NCBI RefSeq assembly: GCF_001668675.1
Contig: NZ_LZKQ01000008.1
Location: 1 to 64,000, forward strand
Direction: 5' to 3'
Length of the DNA stretch: 64,000 nucleotides
Origin: Mycobacterium asiaticum
GTDB lineage: Bacteria > Actinomycetota > Actinomycetes > Mycobacteriales > Mycobacteriaceae
Positions 25,641-34,409 of this stretch are shown here, piece by piece; the first letter of the stretch is position 1; each line of letters starts with the position of its first letter. The notes below the pieces were generated by a model. It did no database searches. It was not told the DNA's origin and worked only from the letters and a program-made list of their open reading frames with translations. Both the position numbers and the translations under genes were made by a program.

Positions 25641-26408
25641 ATGACGGAGCCAAGGCCGACGAGCAGCAACGGTGTGCCCGCCCATTCGGTTTCCGGCTCC
25701 CCGTCCAAGTATTCGCGGGTGCTGCTCAAACTGGGCGGTGAGATGTTCGGCGGCGGACAGGTGGGATTGGATCCCGATGTCGTCGCGCTGGTGGCCCGGC
25801 AGATTGCCGAGGTGGTCCGCGGCGGCGTGCAGGTGGCCGTCGTGATCGGCGGCGGGAATTTCTTCCGCGGCGCGCAACTGCAGCAGCGCGGCATGGAACG
25901 CACCCGCTCGGACTACATGGGGATGCTGGGCACCGTGATGAACAGCCTGGCGCTGCAGGACTTTCTGGAAAAGGAAGGCATCGCGACCCGGGTTCAGACC
26001 GCGATCACGATGGGCCAGGTCGCCGAGCCTTATCTGCCGTTGCGTGCGGTCCGCCACCTGGAAAAGGGGCGGGTGGTGATCTTCGGTGCCGGTATGGGGT
26101 TGCCGTATTTCTCCACCGACACCACCGCGGCGCAGCGAGCGCTCGAGATCGGCGCCGAAGTGGTCCTGATGGCCAAAGCCGTGGACGGGGTCTTCGCTGA
26201 CGACCCGCGCGAGAACCCCGAAGCCGAGTTGCTCACTGCGATCAGCCACCGGGAAGTCATCGACCGTGGCTTGCGGGTGGCTGACGCCACCGCGTTCAGT
26301 CTGTGTATGGACAATGGCATGCCGATCCTGGTGTTCAATTTGCTGACCGACGGCAATATCGCCCGTGCGGTCGCTGGTGAGAAGATCGGGACGCTGGTCA
26401 CCACCTGA
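25641..26408 (+). CDS. pyrH: Uridylate kinase (UMP kinase)
   Basis: A 255-residue amino-acid-kinase-fold UMP kinase making UDP for nucleic acids and cell-wall sugars. Motifs are [14 protein letters not shown] at the N-terminus, [47 protein letters not shown] and [13 protein letters not shown]. The ATG at 25641 has CGAGGAG 5-11 nt upstream. First gene of the pyrH-frr-cdsA-rlmN run. Confidence 0.96.
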   Translation: MTEPRPTSSNGVPAHSVSGSPSKYSRVLLKLGGEMFGGGQVGLDPDVVALVARQIAEVVRGGVQVAVVIGGGNFFRGAQLQQRGMERTRSDYMGMLGTVMNSLALQDFLEKEGIATRVQTAITMGQVAEPYLPLRAVRHLEKGRVVIFGAGMGLPYFSTDTTAAQRALEIGAEVVLMAKAVDGVFADDPRENPEAELLTAISHREVIDRGLRVADATAFSLCMDNGMPILVFNLLTDGNIARAVAGEKIGTLVTT

Positions 26409-26474
26409 GGGGGAGACGCGCAGAATGCGTGCGGTGACGATGCAGAGGCAAACGATGAGGAGGAGCGGCGCAAG

Positions 26475-27032
26475 ATGATAGACGAGGCTCTCTTCGACGC
26501 CGAGGAGAAAATGGAGAAGGCCGTATCGGTGGCCCGGGATGACCTGTCGACCATTCGCACCGGCCGCGCCAACCCCGGCATGTTCAACCGGATCGCCATC
26601 GACTACTACGGTGCCTCCACTCCGATCACCCAGCTGGCCAGCATCAATGTCCCCGAGGCGCGCATGGTGGTGATCAAGCCTTACGAGGCCAGCCAGCTGC
26701 ACGCCATCGAGACGGCCATCCGCAACTCCGACCTCGGCGTCAACCCCACCAACGACGGCACCATCATCCGGGTGGCGATCCCGCAGCTGACCGAGGAGCG
26801 TCGGCGCGACCTGGTCAAGCAGGCCAAGGCCAAGGGCGAGGACGCCCGCGTTTCGGTGCGCAACATCCGCCGCAAGGCGATGGAGGAATTGCACCGCATC
26901 CGCAAGGACGGCGAAGCCGGCGAGGACGAGGTCGGCCGCGCCGAGAAGGACCTGGAGAAGGCCACTCACCAGTACGTCGCCCAGATCGACGAACTGGTCA
27001 AGCACAAAGAAGGCGAGCTGCTGGAGGTCTGA
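26475..27032 (+). CDS. frr: Ribosome recycling factor
   Basis: A 185-residue RRF, which with EF-G splits post-termination ribosomes. It is a helical bundle protein with [28 protein letters not shown] at the start, [20 protein letters not shown] in the second domain and [20 protein letters not shown] near the hinge. Length equals the usual 185. It lies 66 nt after pyrH and 15 nt before cdsA. Confidence 0.97.
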   Translation: MIDEALFDAEEKMEKAVSVARDDLSTIRTGRANPGMFNRIAIDYYGASTPITQLASINVPEARMVVIKPYEASQLHAIETAIRNSDLGVNPTNDGTIIRVAIPQLTEERRRDLVKQAKAKGEDARVSVRNIRRKAMEELHRIRKDGEAGEDEVGRAEKDLEKATHQYVAQIDELVKHKEGELLEV

Positions 27033-27047
27033 GGACCTGTCCAGCGG

Positions 27048-27992
27048 TTGAGTCCATCCACGTCCGTGGCAGCTACTGAAGCCGACGCCGGCAGCACGCC
27101 CGACGAGCCGGTTGACGCATCGCAGCAGCCAGCCAAGAAGACGTCGCGGGCCGGCCGCGATCTGCCCGCCGCCATCGCGGTCGGGGCGAGCATCGGCGCG
27201 GTCCTGATCGCGACCTTGCTGTGGGTGCCGCACTTCTGGGTGCTCTACAGCGCGCTGGCCGCTCTGGTGGCCAGCCACGAGGTGGTGCGCCGGCTGCGCG
27301 AAGCGGGATATCTGATCCCGGTCATTCCGCTGCTGGTCGGCGGGCAGGTCACCGTCTGGCTGACGTGGCCGTACCGGGCCGTCGGCGCGATCGCCGGGTT
27401 CGGCGGGATGGTCGTCATCTGCATGATCTGGCGGTTGTTCATGACGGACAAGCACTCGCCCGACAGCCACGGCGCAGATGGCGCGCCGCCGCCCAGCAAC
27501 TACCTGCGCGACGTCTCGGCGACCGTCTTCCTGTGCGCCTGGGTGCCGCTGTTCGCGTCCTTCGCCGCGATGCTGGTCTACGACCCACAGCACGGGCCGG
27601 GCTGGGTGTTCTGCATGATGATCGCGGTCGTCTGTTCCGACACGGGCGGCTACGCGGTGGGGGCGCTGATCGGCAAGCATCCGATGGTTCCGCGAATCAG
27701 TCCGAAGAAATCCTGGGAGGGCTTTGCCGGTTCGCTGGTGTGTGGGATCACCGCGACCGTGCTCACCGCGACATTCCTGGCCGGTAAGGAGTGGTGGGTC
27801 GGTGCGCTCCTGGGTCTGCTGTTCGTGCTCACCACCACCCTCGGCGACCTGATCGAATCGCAGGTCAAGCGGGATTTGGGCATCAAAGACATGGGTCGGC
27901 TGTTGCCCGGCCACGGCGGTCTGATGGATCGGCTCGATGGCATCCTGCCCTCGGCGGTGGCCGCGTGGACCGTTCTGACGCTGTTGCCCTGA
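27048..27992 (+). CDS. cdsA: Phosphatidate cytidylyltransferase
   Basis: A 314-residue integral membrane enzyme making CDP-diacylglycerol from phosphatidate and CTP. After a Ser/Pro/Lys-rich cytoplasmic tail (1-45) come about eight membrane segments. The CDP-diglyceride synthetase signature is in [13 protein letters not shown] and [13 protein letters not shown] near the C-terminus, with SDTGGYAVG and [11 protein letters not shown] earlier. The start is TTG 27048 or GTG 27066; the first gives a tail like M. tuberculosis CdsA. Confidence 0.94.
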   Translation: MSPSTSVAATEADAGSTPDEPVDASQQPAKKTSRAGRDLPAAIAVGASIGAVLIATLLWVPHFWVLYSALAALVASHEVVRRLREAGYLIPVIPLLVGGQVTVWLTWPYRAVGAIAGFGGMVVICMIWRLFMTDKHSPDSHGADGAPPPSNYLRDVSATVFLCAWVPLFASFAAMLVYDPQHGPGWVFCMMIAVVCSDTGGYAVGALIGKHPMVPRISPKKSWEGFAGSLVCGITATVLTATFLAGKEWWVGALLGLLFVLTTTLGDLIESQVKRDLGIKDMGRLLPGHGGLMDRLDGILPSAVAAWTVLTLLP

Positions 27993-28005
27993 TACTGGAC
28001 TGGTA

Positions 28006-29118
28006 ATGGTTCAACAATTGGTGTTCGAAGAGCCGTCGGCGCGCGGCGTTCGGCGACCGCCGCGCCACCTCGCCGACCTCGATGCCGACGGGCGCGCCGC
28101 AGCCGTGTCGGAGCTCGGCCTGCCGGCGTTCCGGGCCAAACAGCTCGCGCACCAGTACTACGGACGGCTGATCGCCGACCCGCACCAGATGACGGACTTG
28201 CCCGCCGCGGTGCGCGACCAGGTCGCGACGACCATGTTCCCGACGCTGCTCACCGCGGTGCGCGAGGTGACCTGCGACGCGGGCCAGACGCGCAAGACGT
28301 TGTGGCGGGCCGGTGACGGCGCCACCGTCGAGTCGGTGTTGATGCGCTACCCGCAGCGCAACACCGTGTGCATCTCTTCGCAGGCCGGCTGTGGCATGGC
28401 CTGCCCGTTCTGCGCGACGGGCCAAGGGGGGCTGACCCGCAATCTGTCGACCGCCGAGATCGTCGAGCAGGTGCGCGCCGCCGCGGTGGCGTTACGGGAC
28501 GACTTCGGACCCGAACCGCAGCGACTGTCCAACGTGGTGTTCATGGGGATGGGGGAGCCGCTAGCCAACTACGCCAGAACGGTGGCCGCGGTGCGCCGCA
28601 TTGTCGAGCCACCGCCGTCCGGCTTCGGCATCTCGGCTCGGTCGGTGACGGTGTCGACGGTCGGGCTGGCACCGGCGATCCGCAAGCTGGCCGACGAACG
28701 GCTTGGCGTCACCCTGGCGCTGTCGCTGCACACACCCGACGACGAGCTGCGCGACACGCTGGTGCCGGTGAACAACAGGTGGAAGGTCAGTGAGGTGCTC
28801 GAGGCCGCCCGCTACTACGCCGACGTGACGGGCCGGCGGGTGTCGATCGAGTACGCGTTGATCCGCGACGTCAACGACCAACCGTGGCGGGCCGACCTGC
28901 TGGGCAAGCGGCTGCACCGGGCGCTGGGTCCGCTGGCGCACGTCAACCTCATCCCGCTCAACCCGACGCCGGGCAGCGACTGGGACGCCAGCCCCAAGCC
29001 GGTGGAGCGTGAGTTCGTCAAACGTGTTCGTGCACAAGGGGTTTCATGTACGGTGCGGGACACCCGCGGCCGCGAGATCAGCGCGGCGTGTGGACAGCTG
29101 GCCGCCGAAGGCGGGTAG
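28006..29118 (+). CDS. rlmN: Dual-specificity RNA methyltransferase RlmN
   Basis: A 370-residue radical-SAM enzyme that makes m2A2503 in 23S rRNA and m2A37 in some tRNAs. The iron-sulfur motif CX3CX2C is CGMACPFC (about residues 126-133), followed by [38 protein letters not shown] and the catalytic cysteine region [20 protein letters not shown] near the C-terminus are present. The last codons fall inside a 58-bp tandem repeat, whose extra copies lie after the TAG stop. Confidence 0.95.
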   Translation: MVQQLVFEEPSARGVRRPPRHLADLDADGRAAAVSELGLPAFRAKQLAHQYYGRLIADPHQMTDLPAAVRDQVATTMFPTLLTAVREVTCDAGQTRKTLWRAGDGATVESVLMRYPQRNTVCISSQAGCGMACPFCATGQGGLTRNLSTAEIVEQVRAAAVALRDDFGPEPQRLSNVVFMGMGEPLANYARTVAAVRRIVEPPPSGFGISARSVTVSTVGLAPAIRKLADERLGVTLALSLHTPDDELRDTLVPVNNRWKVSEVLEAARYYADVTGRRVSIEYALIRDVNDQPWRADLLGKRLHRALGPLAHVNLIPLNPTPGSDWDASPKPVEREFVKRVRAQGVSCTVRDTRGREISAACGQLAAEGG

Positions 29119-29228
29119 CTGGAGCACGGGCCGTTCAGCATGAGCCTGTGGACAGCTGGCCGCCGAAGGCGGGTAGCTGGAGCACGGGCCGTTCAGCCTG
29201 AGCCTGTGGACAGCTGGCCGCCGAAGGC
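29090..29228. repeat. 58-bp tandem repeat (about 2.4 copies) across the rlmN stop
   Basis: Copies begin with GTGGACAGCTG at 29090, 29148 and 29206. The first two are almost identical (CAGCAT versus CAGCCT near the end); the third stops after 23 bp. The first copy contains the rlmN TAG at 29116-29118, so copy number changes would not alter the protein. A candidate VNTR-type minisatellite. Confidence 0.85.
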
Positions 29229-29244
29229 TAGAGCGTTCCCGCCC

Positions 29245-29298
29245 AGATTGAAAATCTGCAGACGACGTTCTTAGTGGACCGCTACAGATTTTTAATCT
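29245..29298. promoter_or_regulatory. Twin palindromes AGATT-N3-AATCT upstream of mpt53
   Basis: AGATTGAAAATCT (29245-29257) and AGATTTTTAATCT (29286-29298) are each perfect 5-3-5 palindromes with centres 41 bp apart, close to four helical turns. The two are also inverted repeats of each other. They lie 50-100 bp upstream of the mpt53 promoter and stand out in an otherwise GC-rich background. The binding protein is unknown. Confidence 0.5.
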
Positions 29299-29347
29299 CG
29301 ACACCACGCGCGACTGACGGGACATCCAGGCGTCACGCACCTAGGTG

Positions 29348-29375
29348 TTGAACCCTCTTCGGCGGGCAATACGTG
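29348..29375 (+). promoter_or_regulatory. Candidate mpt53 promoter
   Basis: TTGAAC (29348-29353), a 16-nt spacer, then TACGTG (29370-29375). A start near 29382 would leave a 25-nt leader with GAGG before the ATG. Confidence 0.35.
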
Positions 29376-29406
29376 ATCAGGCAAATGCCAGCGAATGAGG
29401 TGTGCC

Positions 29407-29907
29407 ATGAAACTGTTCTCCCCGCTCAAGACGGGTATAACGATCGCGATCGCCGCCGTGCTGATGCTCGGTTTGGGCACGGCCCCGCGCGCGGTCGCGG
29501 CCGACGAACGCCTGAATTTCACCGCGACCACCCTCAACGGCGCACCGTTCAACGGCGCCACCCTGCAGGGCAAGCCGTCGGTGTTGTGGTTCTGGACGCC
29601 GTTCTGCCCGTTCTGCAACGCTGAGGCGCCCGGCCTGAGCCAGGTGGCGGCCGCCAACCCGGGCGTGACTTTCGTTGGCATAGCGGCACATTCGGATGTC
29701 GGGCAGATGCAGGGCTTCGTCTCCAAGTACGGCCTGAACTTCACCAACCTCAACGACGCCGACGGCGCGATCTGGGCGCGTTACAACGTGCCGTGGCAAC
29801 CCGCCTGGGTGTTCTACCGCGCCGATGGCACCTCCACCTTCGTCAACAACACCACCTCGGCCATGTCGCAGCAGGAGCTGGCCGGCCGGGTCGCCGCGCT
29901 GTCCTGA
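29407..29907 (+). CDS. mpt53: Secreted DsbE/thioredoxin-like protein MPT53
   Basis: A 166-residue exported thioredoxin-fold protein: signal peptide (1-30, ending AVAA), then LWFWTPFCPFCNAEAPGLS with the CPFC redox centre (about residues 66-69) and the cis-Pro region VPWQPAWVF. The M. tuberculosis homologue oxidises cysteines in unfolded exported proteins. ATG 29407 with GAGG upstream is preferred to the ATG four codons earlier. It is followed by a membrane electron carrier gene 2 nt after its stop, so the two should form a redox pair. Confidence 0.93.
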   Translation: MKLFSPLKTGITIAIAAVLMLGLGTAPRAVAADERLNFTATTLNGAPFNGATLQGKPSVLWFWTPFCPFCNAEAPGLSQVAAANPGVTFVGIAAHSDVGQMQGFVSKYGLNFTNLNDADGAIWARYNVPWQPAWVFYRADGTSTFVNNTTSAMSQQELAGRVAALS

Positions 29908-29909
29908 CG

Positions 29910-30764
29910 TTGAATCAGCCCCTGATCGGGTTGGCGTTCGCCGCCGGACTGGTGGCCGCGCTGAACCCGTGCGGATTTGCGATGCTGCCCGCGTATCTGG
30001 TTCTGGTGGTGCGCGGGCAGCGCACCGCGCCGGTAACTGCGATCGGGCGCGCTCTGGCGGCAACCTTGGGAATGGCGCTGGGCTTCGTCACGGTCTTCGG
30101 CGTGTTCGGGGCGCTGACCATCTCGGCGGCCTCGACGGTACAGCGATACCTGCCGTTTGTGACGGTGCTGATCGGCGGCCTGCTCATCGTGCTCGGCGGC
30201 TGGCTGCTGGCTGGACGCGAGATCATGGCGATGAAGCCGTACGGGCCCCGTTGGGCGCCGACCGCGCGCCTGAGTTCCATGTACGGCTACGGAATCAGCT
30301 ACGCGATCGCCTCGCTGTCGTGCACCGTCGGCCCGTTCCTGGCGGTCACCGGCGCCGGACTGCGCGGCGGCGCGGTACTCGACACGATCGCCGTCTATGC
30401 CGCCTACATCGGCGGCCTGACGCTGGTCGTCGGGGCGCTGGCCATCGCGGTGGCCACCGCCGGCTCCGCGCTGATCGACCGCATGCGGGCGGTGCTGCCG
30501 GTGGTCAACCGGATCAGCGGAGCGCTGCTGGTGCTTGTCGGGTGCTACGTCGGCTACTACGGCCTCTATGAGATCCGGCTGTTCCACGCCAACGGCGACC
30601 CGCGGGACACGGTGATCATGACTGCCGGGCGGCTGCAGGGCACGCTCGCCAATTGGGTGCACCAGCACGGCGGCTGGCCGTGGTTGTTGGTGGCAGGCGC
30701 CGTCGTTACGGGCGCGATCGTCATCAGCCGGTTCGGACGCAACGCCAAGACACGTAGGGGCTGA
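29910..30764 (+). CDS. CcdA/DsbD-like membrane thiol-redox transporter (Rv2877c homologue)
   Basis: A 284-residue membrane protein with about seven helices. LNPCGFAMLPAYLVLVVRG and SLSCTVGPFLAV hold the two membrane cysteines that pass electrons across the membrane in the CcdA family. TTG start (29910) two bases after mpt53 gives MNQPLIGLAFAAGLVAALNPCGF, matching H37Rv; an earlier frame start would run through mpt53. It likely sets the redox state of MPT53 or related exported thioredoxins. Confidence 0.9.
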   Translation: MNQPLIGLAFAAGLVAALNPCGFAMLPAYLVLVVRGQRTAPVTAIGRALAATLGMALGFVTVFGVFGALTISAASTVQRYLPFVTVLIGGLLIVLGGWLLAGREIMAMKPYGPRWAPTARLSSMYGYGISYAIASLSCTVGPFLAVTGAGLRGGAVLDTIAVYAAYIGGLTLVVGALAIAVATAGSALIDRMRAVLPVVNRISGALLVLVGCYVGYYGLYEIRLFHANGDPRDTVIMTAGRLQGTLANWVHQHGGWPWLLVAGAVVTGAIVISRFGRNAKTRRG

Positions 30765-30767
30765 GCG

Positions 30768-31064
30768 TTAGCGCAACCAGCCGCGCCGACGGCCCCAGAT
30801 GTCGCGCACCAGGACGACCAAGGTGAGCGCGGCGAACCCGATCAGGAACCAGTCCTCGACGTGGCCGACGTGGTTGCCGTGCAGCATCGCCAGCAGGAAG
30901 ATGACCGCGAAGATGCCGACGCCGTACCAGGTGCGGTAGTTGATCTTGCTCCATCCCCACTGCGCGGACGGCACTTCGGCTTCGTCGACGTCGCCGGTGA
31001 AGCGTTCCACCTCGGTACTGGGCACGGGGATTCCTCCGCTCGGACTGGACTCGGACTGCCTCAT
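30768..31064 (-). CDS. DUF2631 membrane protein (Rv2876 homologue)
   Basis: A 98-residue protein with a polar N-terminus and two transmembrane helices (about 46-62 and 70-88), ending in the basic GRRRGWLR. The family is actinobacterial and its function is unknown. It is convergent with the CcdA-like gene (3-nt gap) and lies downstream of mpt70, with a hairpin in between. Confidence 0.88.
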   Translation of the reverse strand: MRQSESSPSGGIPVPSTEVERFTGDVDEAEVPSAQWGWSKINYRTWYGVGIFAVIFLLAMLHGNHVGHVEDWFLIGFAALTLVVLVRDIWGRRRGWLR

Positions 31065-31078
31065 TCTGGCACAGACGA

Positions 31079-31111
31079 ATTCCCCCGGGGCAGGTCAGCA
31101 CCCGGGGGAAT
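31079..31111 (-). terminator. Terminator after mpt70
   Basis: ATTCCCCCGGG (31079-31089) pairs perfectly with CCCGGGGGAAT (31101-31111), an 11-bp stem and 11-nt loop, 12 nt past the mpt70 stop on the minus strand. Confidence 0.7.
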
Positions 31112-31123
31112 CGCCTTGACCGG

Positions 31124-31714
31124 TTACGCGGGTGGCATCAGGACCGTGTCGATCATGTACACCTGCGCGTTGGCCGTCGACACTCCGCCGCAGACCAGGC
31201 CGGCGTTGTTCACCCTGATGTTGTTGCCCTGGCCGGTCACTGTGACGGTGCCGCCCTGCAGGGTCTTGTGCGTGCCGAGCACCCGAGCGGGACTGGCCTG
31301 GCCCGACACCACGTGGTAGGTCAGGATGTTGTTCAGCAGCGCTGAATCCGCCTTGAGCTGCTCGATCGTGGCCGGCGGCAGCTTGTTGAACGCGGCGTCG
31401 GTGGGTGCGAACACCGTGTATTGGCCGCTGTTGAGGGTGTCGACCAGGTTCACCTGCGGGTTGAGTTTGCCCGACAGCGCTGAGGTCAGCGTGGTCAGCA
31501 TCGGGTTGTTGGCCGCGGCCTCAGTGACCGGCACCTGCGACATACCCTGCACGGACGCCGGTCCGCTCGGGTTGGTGGCCGCGTAGTCCGCACATCCGGG
31601 CCCCACCAGGTCGCTGGCCGCCGCGGTGGGGGCCAGGGCAACACCGAAGGCCACCCCGCCGGCCATCAGCGCGGCCGTGAAACCGGTTGCTGCAATCGAC
31701 TTTTTAGCTTTCAT
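31124..31714 (-). CDS. mpt70: Secreted fasciclin-domain antigen MPT70
   Basis: A 196-residue secreted protein: signal peptide (1-33) and one FAS1 domain, with FAS1 box [20 protein letters not shown]-like sequence ([20 protein letters not shown]) and [13 protein letters not shown]70 is a major antigen of M. bovis and is under SigK control. No lipobox is present, unlike MPT83. A SigK-type promoter lies 55-81 bp upstream. Function beyond antigenicity is not established; FAS1 domains usually mediate adhesion. Confidence 0.94.
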   Translation of the reverse strand: MKAKKSIAATGFTAALMAGGVAFGVALAPTAAASDLVGPGCADYAATNPSGPASVQGMSQVPVTEAAANNPMLTTLTSALSGKLNPQVNLVDTLNSGQYTVFAPTDAAFNKLPPATIEQLKADSALLNNILTYHVVSGQASPARVLGTHKTLQGGTVTVTGQGNNIRVNNAGLVCGGVSTANAQVYMIDTVLMPPA

Positions 31715-31768
31715 GCTCGTTCTCCTCTTTGAGTGTCATTGAGTGCTGGCTGTCCCCCGACACTGCTG

Positions 31769-31795
31769 ATTCGGAGCGGATCGGAATCCGGATGG
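31769..31795 (-). promoter_or_regulatory. SigK-type promoter of mpt70
   Basis: On the minus strand: CCATCC (31795-31790), 15 nt, CCGAAT (31774-31769). This is the exact SigK consensus known from the M. tuberculosis complex. Confidence 0.9.
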
Positions 31796-31798
31796 GTC

Positions 31799-33526
31799 TC
31801 AGCCGTAGGTGAACGAAAAAAGCTGCAATCCTTTGCTCGGCCGCACCTCGATGGTCCCGGCCGACTGCGCCGCGTCGGCAACGATGTGGTGCGTCGTCGG
31901 TGGCCCATCGATCGGCAGCTCGGTGGGTTTGCCGTTGCGCAGCACCGTGAGGGTGCCCGTGCCGCCGACGACGAGGTAGACGTCCTTGGCGTGGTAGTTG
32001 AGCTTGACCGCCGAATCCTCGCCGGTCGCCGTCGCGCCCTGGTAGTCCAGCGCCCAGGGGCCGGTCAGGGCGAAGCTGTCCGACGCCAGGTTCGGCGGGT
32101 AGCGGAACATCGCCGATCCCTCGTCATACACGCCACCGCCGCCGTAATTCGTTGCCTTGCCGACGGCGAAGTAGGTCTCGGCCGTGGTAAAGGTCTTTGG
32201 CGTCAGGTCGGGCGCGTCCACCGGGGCCGGGAGTTGGGTGCCCGGTTTGGCGTCGGTGAGCAACTGCCGGATCAGCGCTTCGGTCGCGTCGTAATCGCCT
32301 TCGCCGAACTGCAGGTGCCGCACGGTGCCGTTGGCGTCGATCAGGTACTCGGCGGGCCAGTAACTGTTGCGGTAGTTCGTCCACGTCGAGTAGTTGTTGT
32401 CCAGTGCGACCGGGTATTTGATGCCCAGGTCGGCCGCGCCCTTGGCGACGTTCTCGGGCACTTTCTCGAACGCGTACTCGGGAGTGTGCACGCCGACGAC
32501 TTCCAGGCCACTGTCGTGGTACGCCTGATACCAGCCGACGACATGCGGAATTGCGCGTTGGCAGTTGATGCAGGAATAGGCCCAGAAGTCGATCAGCACC
32601 ACCTTGCCGCGCAACGAATTCAGCGCCACGGGTTGCCCGCCCGGTGTGTTCAGCCAGCCGGTGATGCCGCGCAGATCCGGTGCGGTACCGCAATTTTGGA
32701 GCCGGGTGCCGCCGTTGCCGCAGTTCGACAGCTGCGCGTTCTCGTCGGTGACGATGCCACCCAGCTGTTGGCGGATCTGTTCGGTGCCGCCGACCCTGTC
32801 CTGCAGCGACGCGGTGTAATCGGGGATGGCGCGTTGCAGTGCGGCCGGCAGGTTGAACACCAGCGCGACCGCCAGCAGGATCGTGACGAGTCCCGCGCCG
32901 ATCCGGATTTCGCGCTGGCGACGACGAAATGCGCTGACGCGCTGGGCCACCCGTTGCCCAGCGAGCGCGAAGAACAGCAACGGCAACGCGGCGCCAACCG
33001 CGAACGTGGCGGTGAGCACGACGGTCCCGACGCCGATCTGCGCGGTGGCGCCGGCCACCACGATCGCGGCCAGCACCGGTCCCGCGCACGGCACGTACAG
33101 CACCCCGAGCGCGAGGCCGAGCCCGAAACCGTTGCCGCGAGTGACGATCTGCTTCTGCGGGATGCGCGAAAACGGGCGCTCGAGCAGTTGCTCGAAACGC
33201 GGGAAGATCAGGCCGAGGCCGATCGCGATCAACGCCAGCAGAGCCACCCACCGGATGGCGTCCTGCGGCAGGTGCAGCGCGGACAGCATGGCGGACCCGA
33301 GCAGGGTCACCACACTGAAGCTGAGCACCAAGCCGCCGATCACCCGGTAGGGCCGCGATGCGGCCATCTGGGTCGGCTTGGTCTGGACGGCCACCGCGCC
33401 GTCGGATTGTGTTGGCGCAGTGCTGTTTGCGCCGGAGAAGAAGATCACCGGCAGCACCGGCAGGATGCACGGCGATATTCCGGTGATGAGGCCGCCGAGA
33501 AATCCGATCAACGCGAGAGTCCACAT
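31799..33526 (-). CDS. dipZ: Membrane thiol-disulfide protein DipZ (CcdA plus thioredoxin domains)
   Basis: A 575-residue fusion: an N-terminal CcdA-like membrane domain (about 1-230) with [14 protein letters not shown] and [11 protein letters not shown] cysteine motifs, a periplasmic thioredoxin domain (about 275-430) with the redox motif [13 protein letters not shown], and a C-terminal beta-rich domain (about 435-575). It passes reducing power to exported proteins. ATG 33526 ([12 protein letters not shown]) coincides with the first base expected from the SigK-like promoter; the longer N-terminus annotated in H37Rv is not needed here. Confidence 0.93.
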   Translation of the reverse strand: MWTLALIGFLGGLITGISPCILPVLPVIFFSGANSTAPTQSDGAVAVQTKPTQMAASRPYRVIGGLVLSFSVVTLLGSAMLSALHLPQDAIRWVALLALIAIGLGLIFPRFEQLLERPFSRIPQKQIVTRGNGFGLGLALGVLYVPCAGPVLAAIVVAGATAQIGVGTVVLTATFAVGAALPLLFFALAGQRVAQRVSAFRRRQREIRIGAGLVTILLAVALVFNLPAALQRAIPDYTASLQDRVGGTEQIRQQLGGIVTDENAQLSNCGNGGTRLQNCGTAPDLRGITGWLNTPGGQPVALNSLRGKVVLIDFWAYSCINCQRAIPHVVGWYQAYHDSGLEVVGVHTPEYAFEKVPENVAKGAADLGIKYPVALDNNYSTWTNYRNSYWPAEYLIDANGTVRHLQFGEGDYDATEALIRQLLTDAKPGTQLPAPVDAPDLTPKTFTTAETYFAVGKATNYGGGGVYDEGSAMFRYPPNLASDSFALTGPWALDYQGATATGEDSAVKLNYHAKDVYLVVGGTGTLTVLRNGKPTELPIDGPPTTHHIVADAAQSAGTIEVRPSKGLQLFSFTYG

Positions 33527-33533
33527 GTCAGTT

Positions 33534-33560
33534 ATTCGTCACGACGCCGGTCCCGGATTG
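33534..33560 (-). promoter_or_regulatory. SigK-like promoter of dipZ, leaderless
   Basis: On the minus strand: CAATCC (33560-33555), 15 nt, ACGAAT (33539-33534), one change per hexamer from CCATCC/CCGAAT. The transcription start would fall 7-8 nt later, on the dipZ ATG at 33526. Confidence 0.65.
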
Positions 33561-33580
33561 GTTCACCGGCCGGCCAAAAC

Positions 33581-33612
33581 AAAGGCAGCCCACTCGGAAG
33601 TGGACTGCCTTT
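33581..33612 (-). terminator. U-rich intrinsic terminator after mpt83
   Basis: AAAGGCAGCCCACT pairs with AGTGGACTGCCTTT (one mismatch, 4-nt loop). On the minus strand the stem is followed by GTTTTGG, so this is a classical rho-independent terminator, rare in this window. It isolates mpt83 from dipZ. Confidence 0.75.
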
Positions 33613-33637
33613 GCTCCGACGCCGAATCGGCGAACCG

Positions 33638-34288
33638 TCATTGACCGGGCGGCATCAGCACCGTGTCGATCATGTAGACGGTCGCGTTCGCGGTGTGCAC
33701 CCCTCCGCACACCAAACCCGCGGTGTTGACCTTCAGGTCGTTGCCGGCGCCGGTCACCTTGACATCCGCGCCCTGCAGCGTCTTGTGGATCCCGGGAACC
33801 TTGGCCGGGCTCGCCTGACCCGAGACGACGTGGTAGGTCAGGATGCTGTTCAGCAGCTTGGCGTCGGTCTTGAGCTGGTCGATGGTGGCCGCCGGAAGCT
33901 TGTCGAACGCGGCGTTGGTGGGTGCGAAAACCGTGTACTGGCCGCTGTTCAGGGTGTCGACGAGGTTCACCTGCGGGTTGAGCTTGCCGGACAACGCCGA
34001 GGTCAGCGTGGTCAGCATCGGGTTGTTCGACGCCGCGGTCGCCACTGGGTCCTGCGCCATGCCGGTGACCGATCCCGGCCCGGTGGGGTTCTGCGCGGCG
34101 TACTCCGAGCAACCTGGGCCGATCAGGTCGGCGGCCGGATCCGCCTTCGCGGGGCTCGGTGCGGCCGTGGCATTCATGCTGGGCGCCGCCGCGGGGCTCA
34201 CCTGCGCCGTGGGTTTGCTGCTCGAGCACCCCGCGAGCGCGAGCGCCGCCAGGGTCGCCGCGGCGATTGTCTTGGCATGTGTGTTCAT
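33638..34288 (-). CDS. mpt83: Surface lipoprotein MPT83 (fasciclin domain)
   Basis: A 216-residue lipoprotein: signal peptide and lipobox LALAGC (lipidated Cys 21), a Pro/Ala/Lys-rich linker (22-80), then a FAS1 domain nearly identical over long stretches to MPT70 ([40 protein letters not shown]). It is anchored at the cell surface, whereas MPT70 is released. It has its own exact SigK promoter and terminator, and lies directly beside dxr without the vapBC43 module present in H37Rv. Confidence 0.95.
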   Translation of the reverse strand: MNTHAKTIAAATLAALALAGCSSSKPTAQVSPAAAPSMNATAAPSPAKADPAADLIGPGCSEYAAQNPTGPGSVTGMAQDPVATAASNNPMLTTLTSALSGKLNPQVNLVDTLNSGQYTVFAPTNAAFDKLPAATIDQLKTDAKLLNSILTYHVVSGQASPAKVPGIHKTLQGADVKVTGAGNDLKVNTAGLVCGGVHTANATVYMIDTVLMPPGQ

Positions 34289-34350
34289 CTCTCCAATTCC
34301 TTTGCAACAGAATGGGTTTGAGACGACGGCCGTCGTCCCTGCACTGAGTC

Positions 34351-34377
34351 ATTCGGAGCGGGGCAGGTTGCGGATGG
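34351..34377 (-). promoter_or_regulatory. SigK-type promoter of mpt83
   Basis: On the minus strand: CCATCC (34377-34372), 15 nt, CCGAAT (34356-34351), the exact consensus with the same spacing as mpt70. It overlaps the region needed by the divergent dxr promoter. Confidence 0.9.
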
Positions 34378-34397
34378 GTCCGAATGGCAAAAAGCGG

Positions 34398-34403
34398 CAC
34401 AAT
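34398..34403 (+). promoter_or_regulatory. Candidate -10 for leaderless dxr
   Basis: CACAAT, in GGCACAAT as in the rpsP and rplS modules, lies 6 nt before the dxr GTG at 34410. First base differs from TANNNT. Confidence 0.4.
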
Positions 34404-34409
34404 GGGTGG

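Noticed and set aside
25383-27914. Upstream extension of the CsbD minus-strand frame through pyrH, frr and cdsA
   Set aside because: Antisense to strongly conserved genes; only the last 78 residues after a good ribosome-binding site form a known family.
31733-34321. Plus-strand 862-codon open frame over mpt70-dipZ-mpt83
   Set aside because: Shadow of three recognised minus-strand genes; composition is low-complexity and no family is seen.
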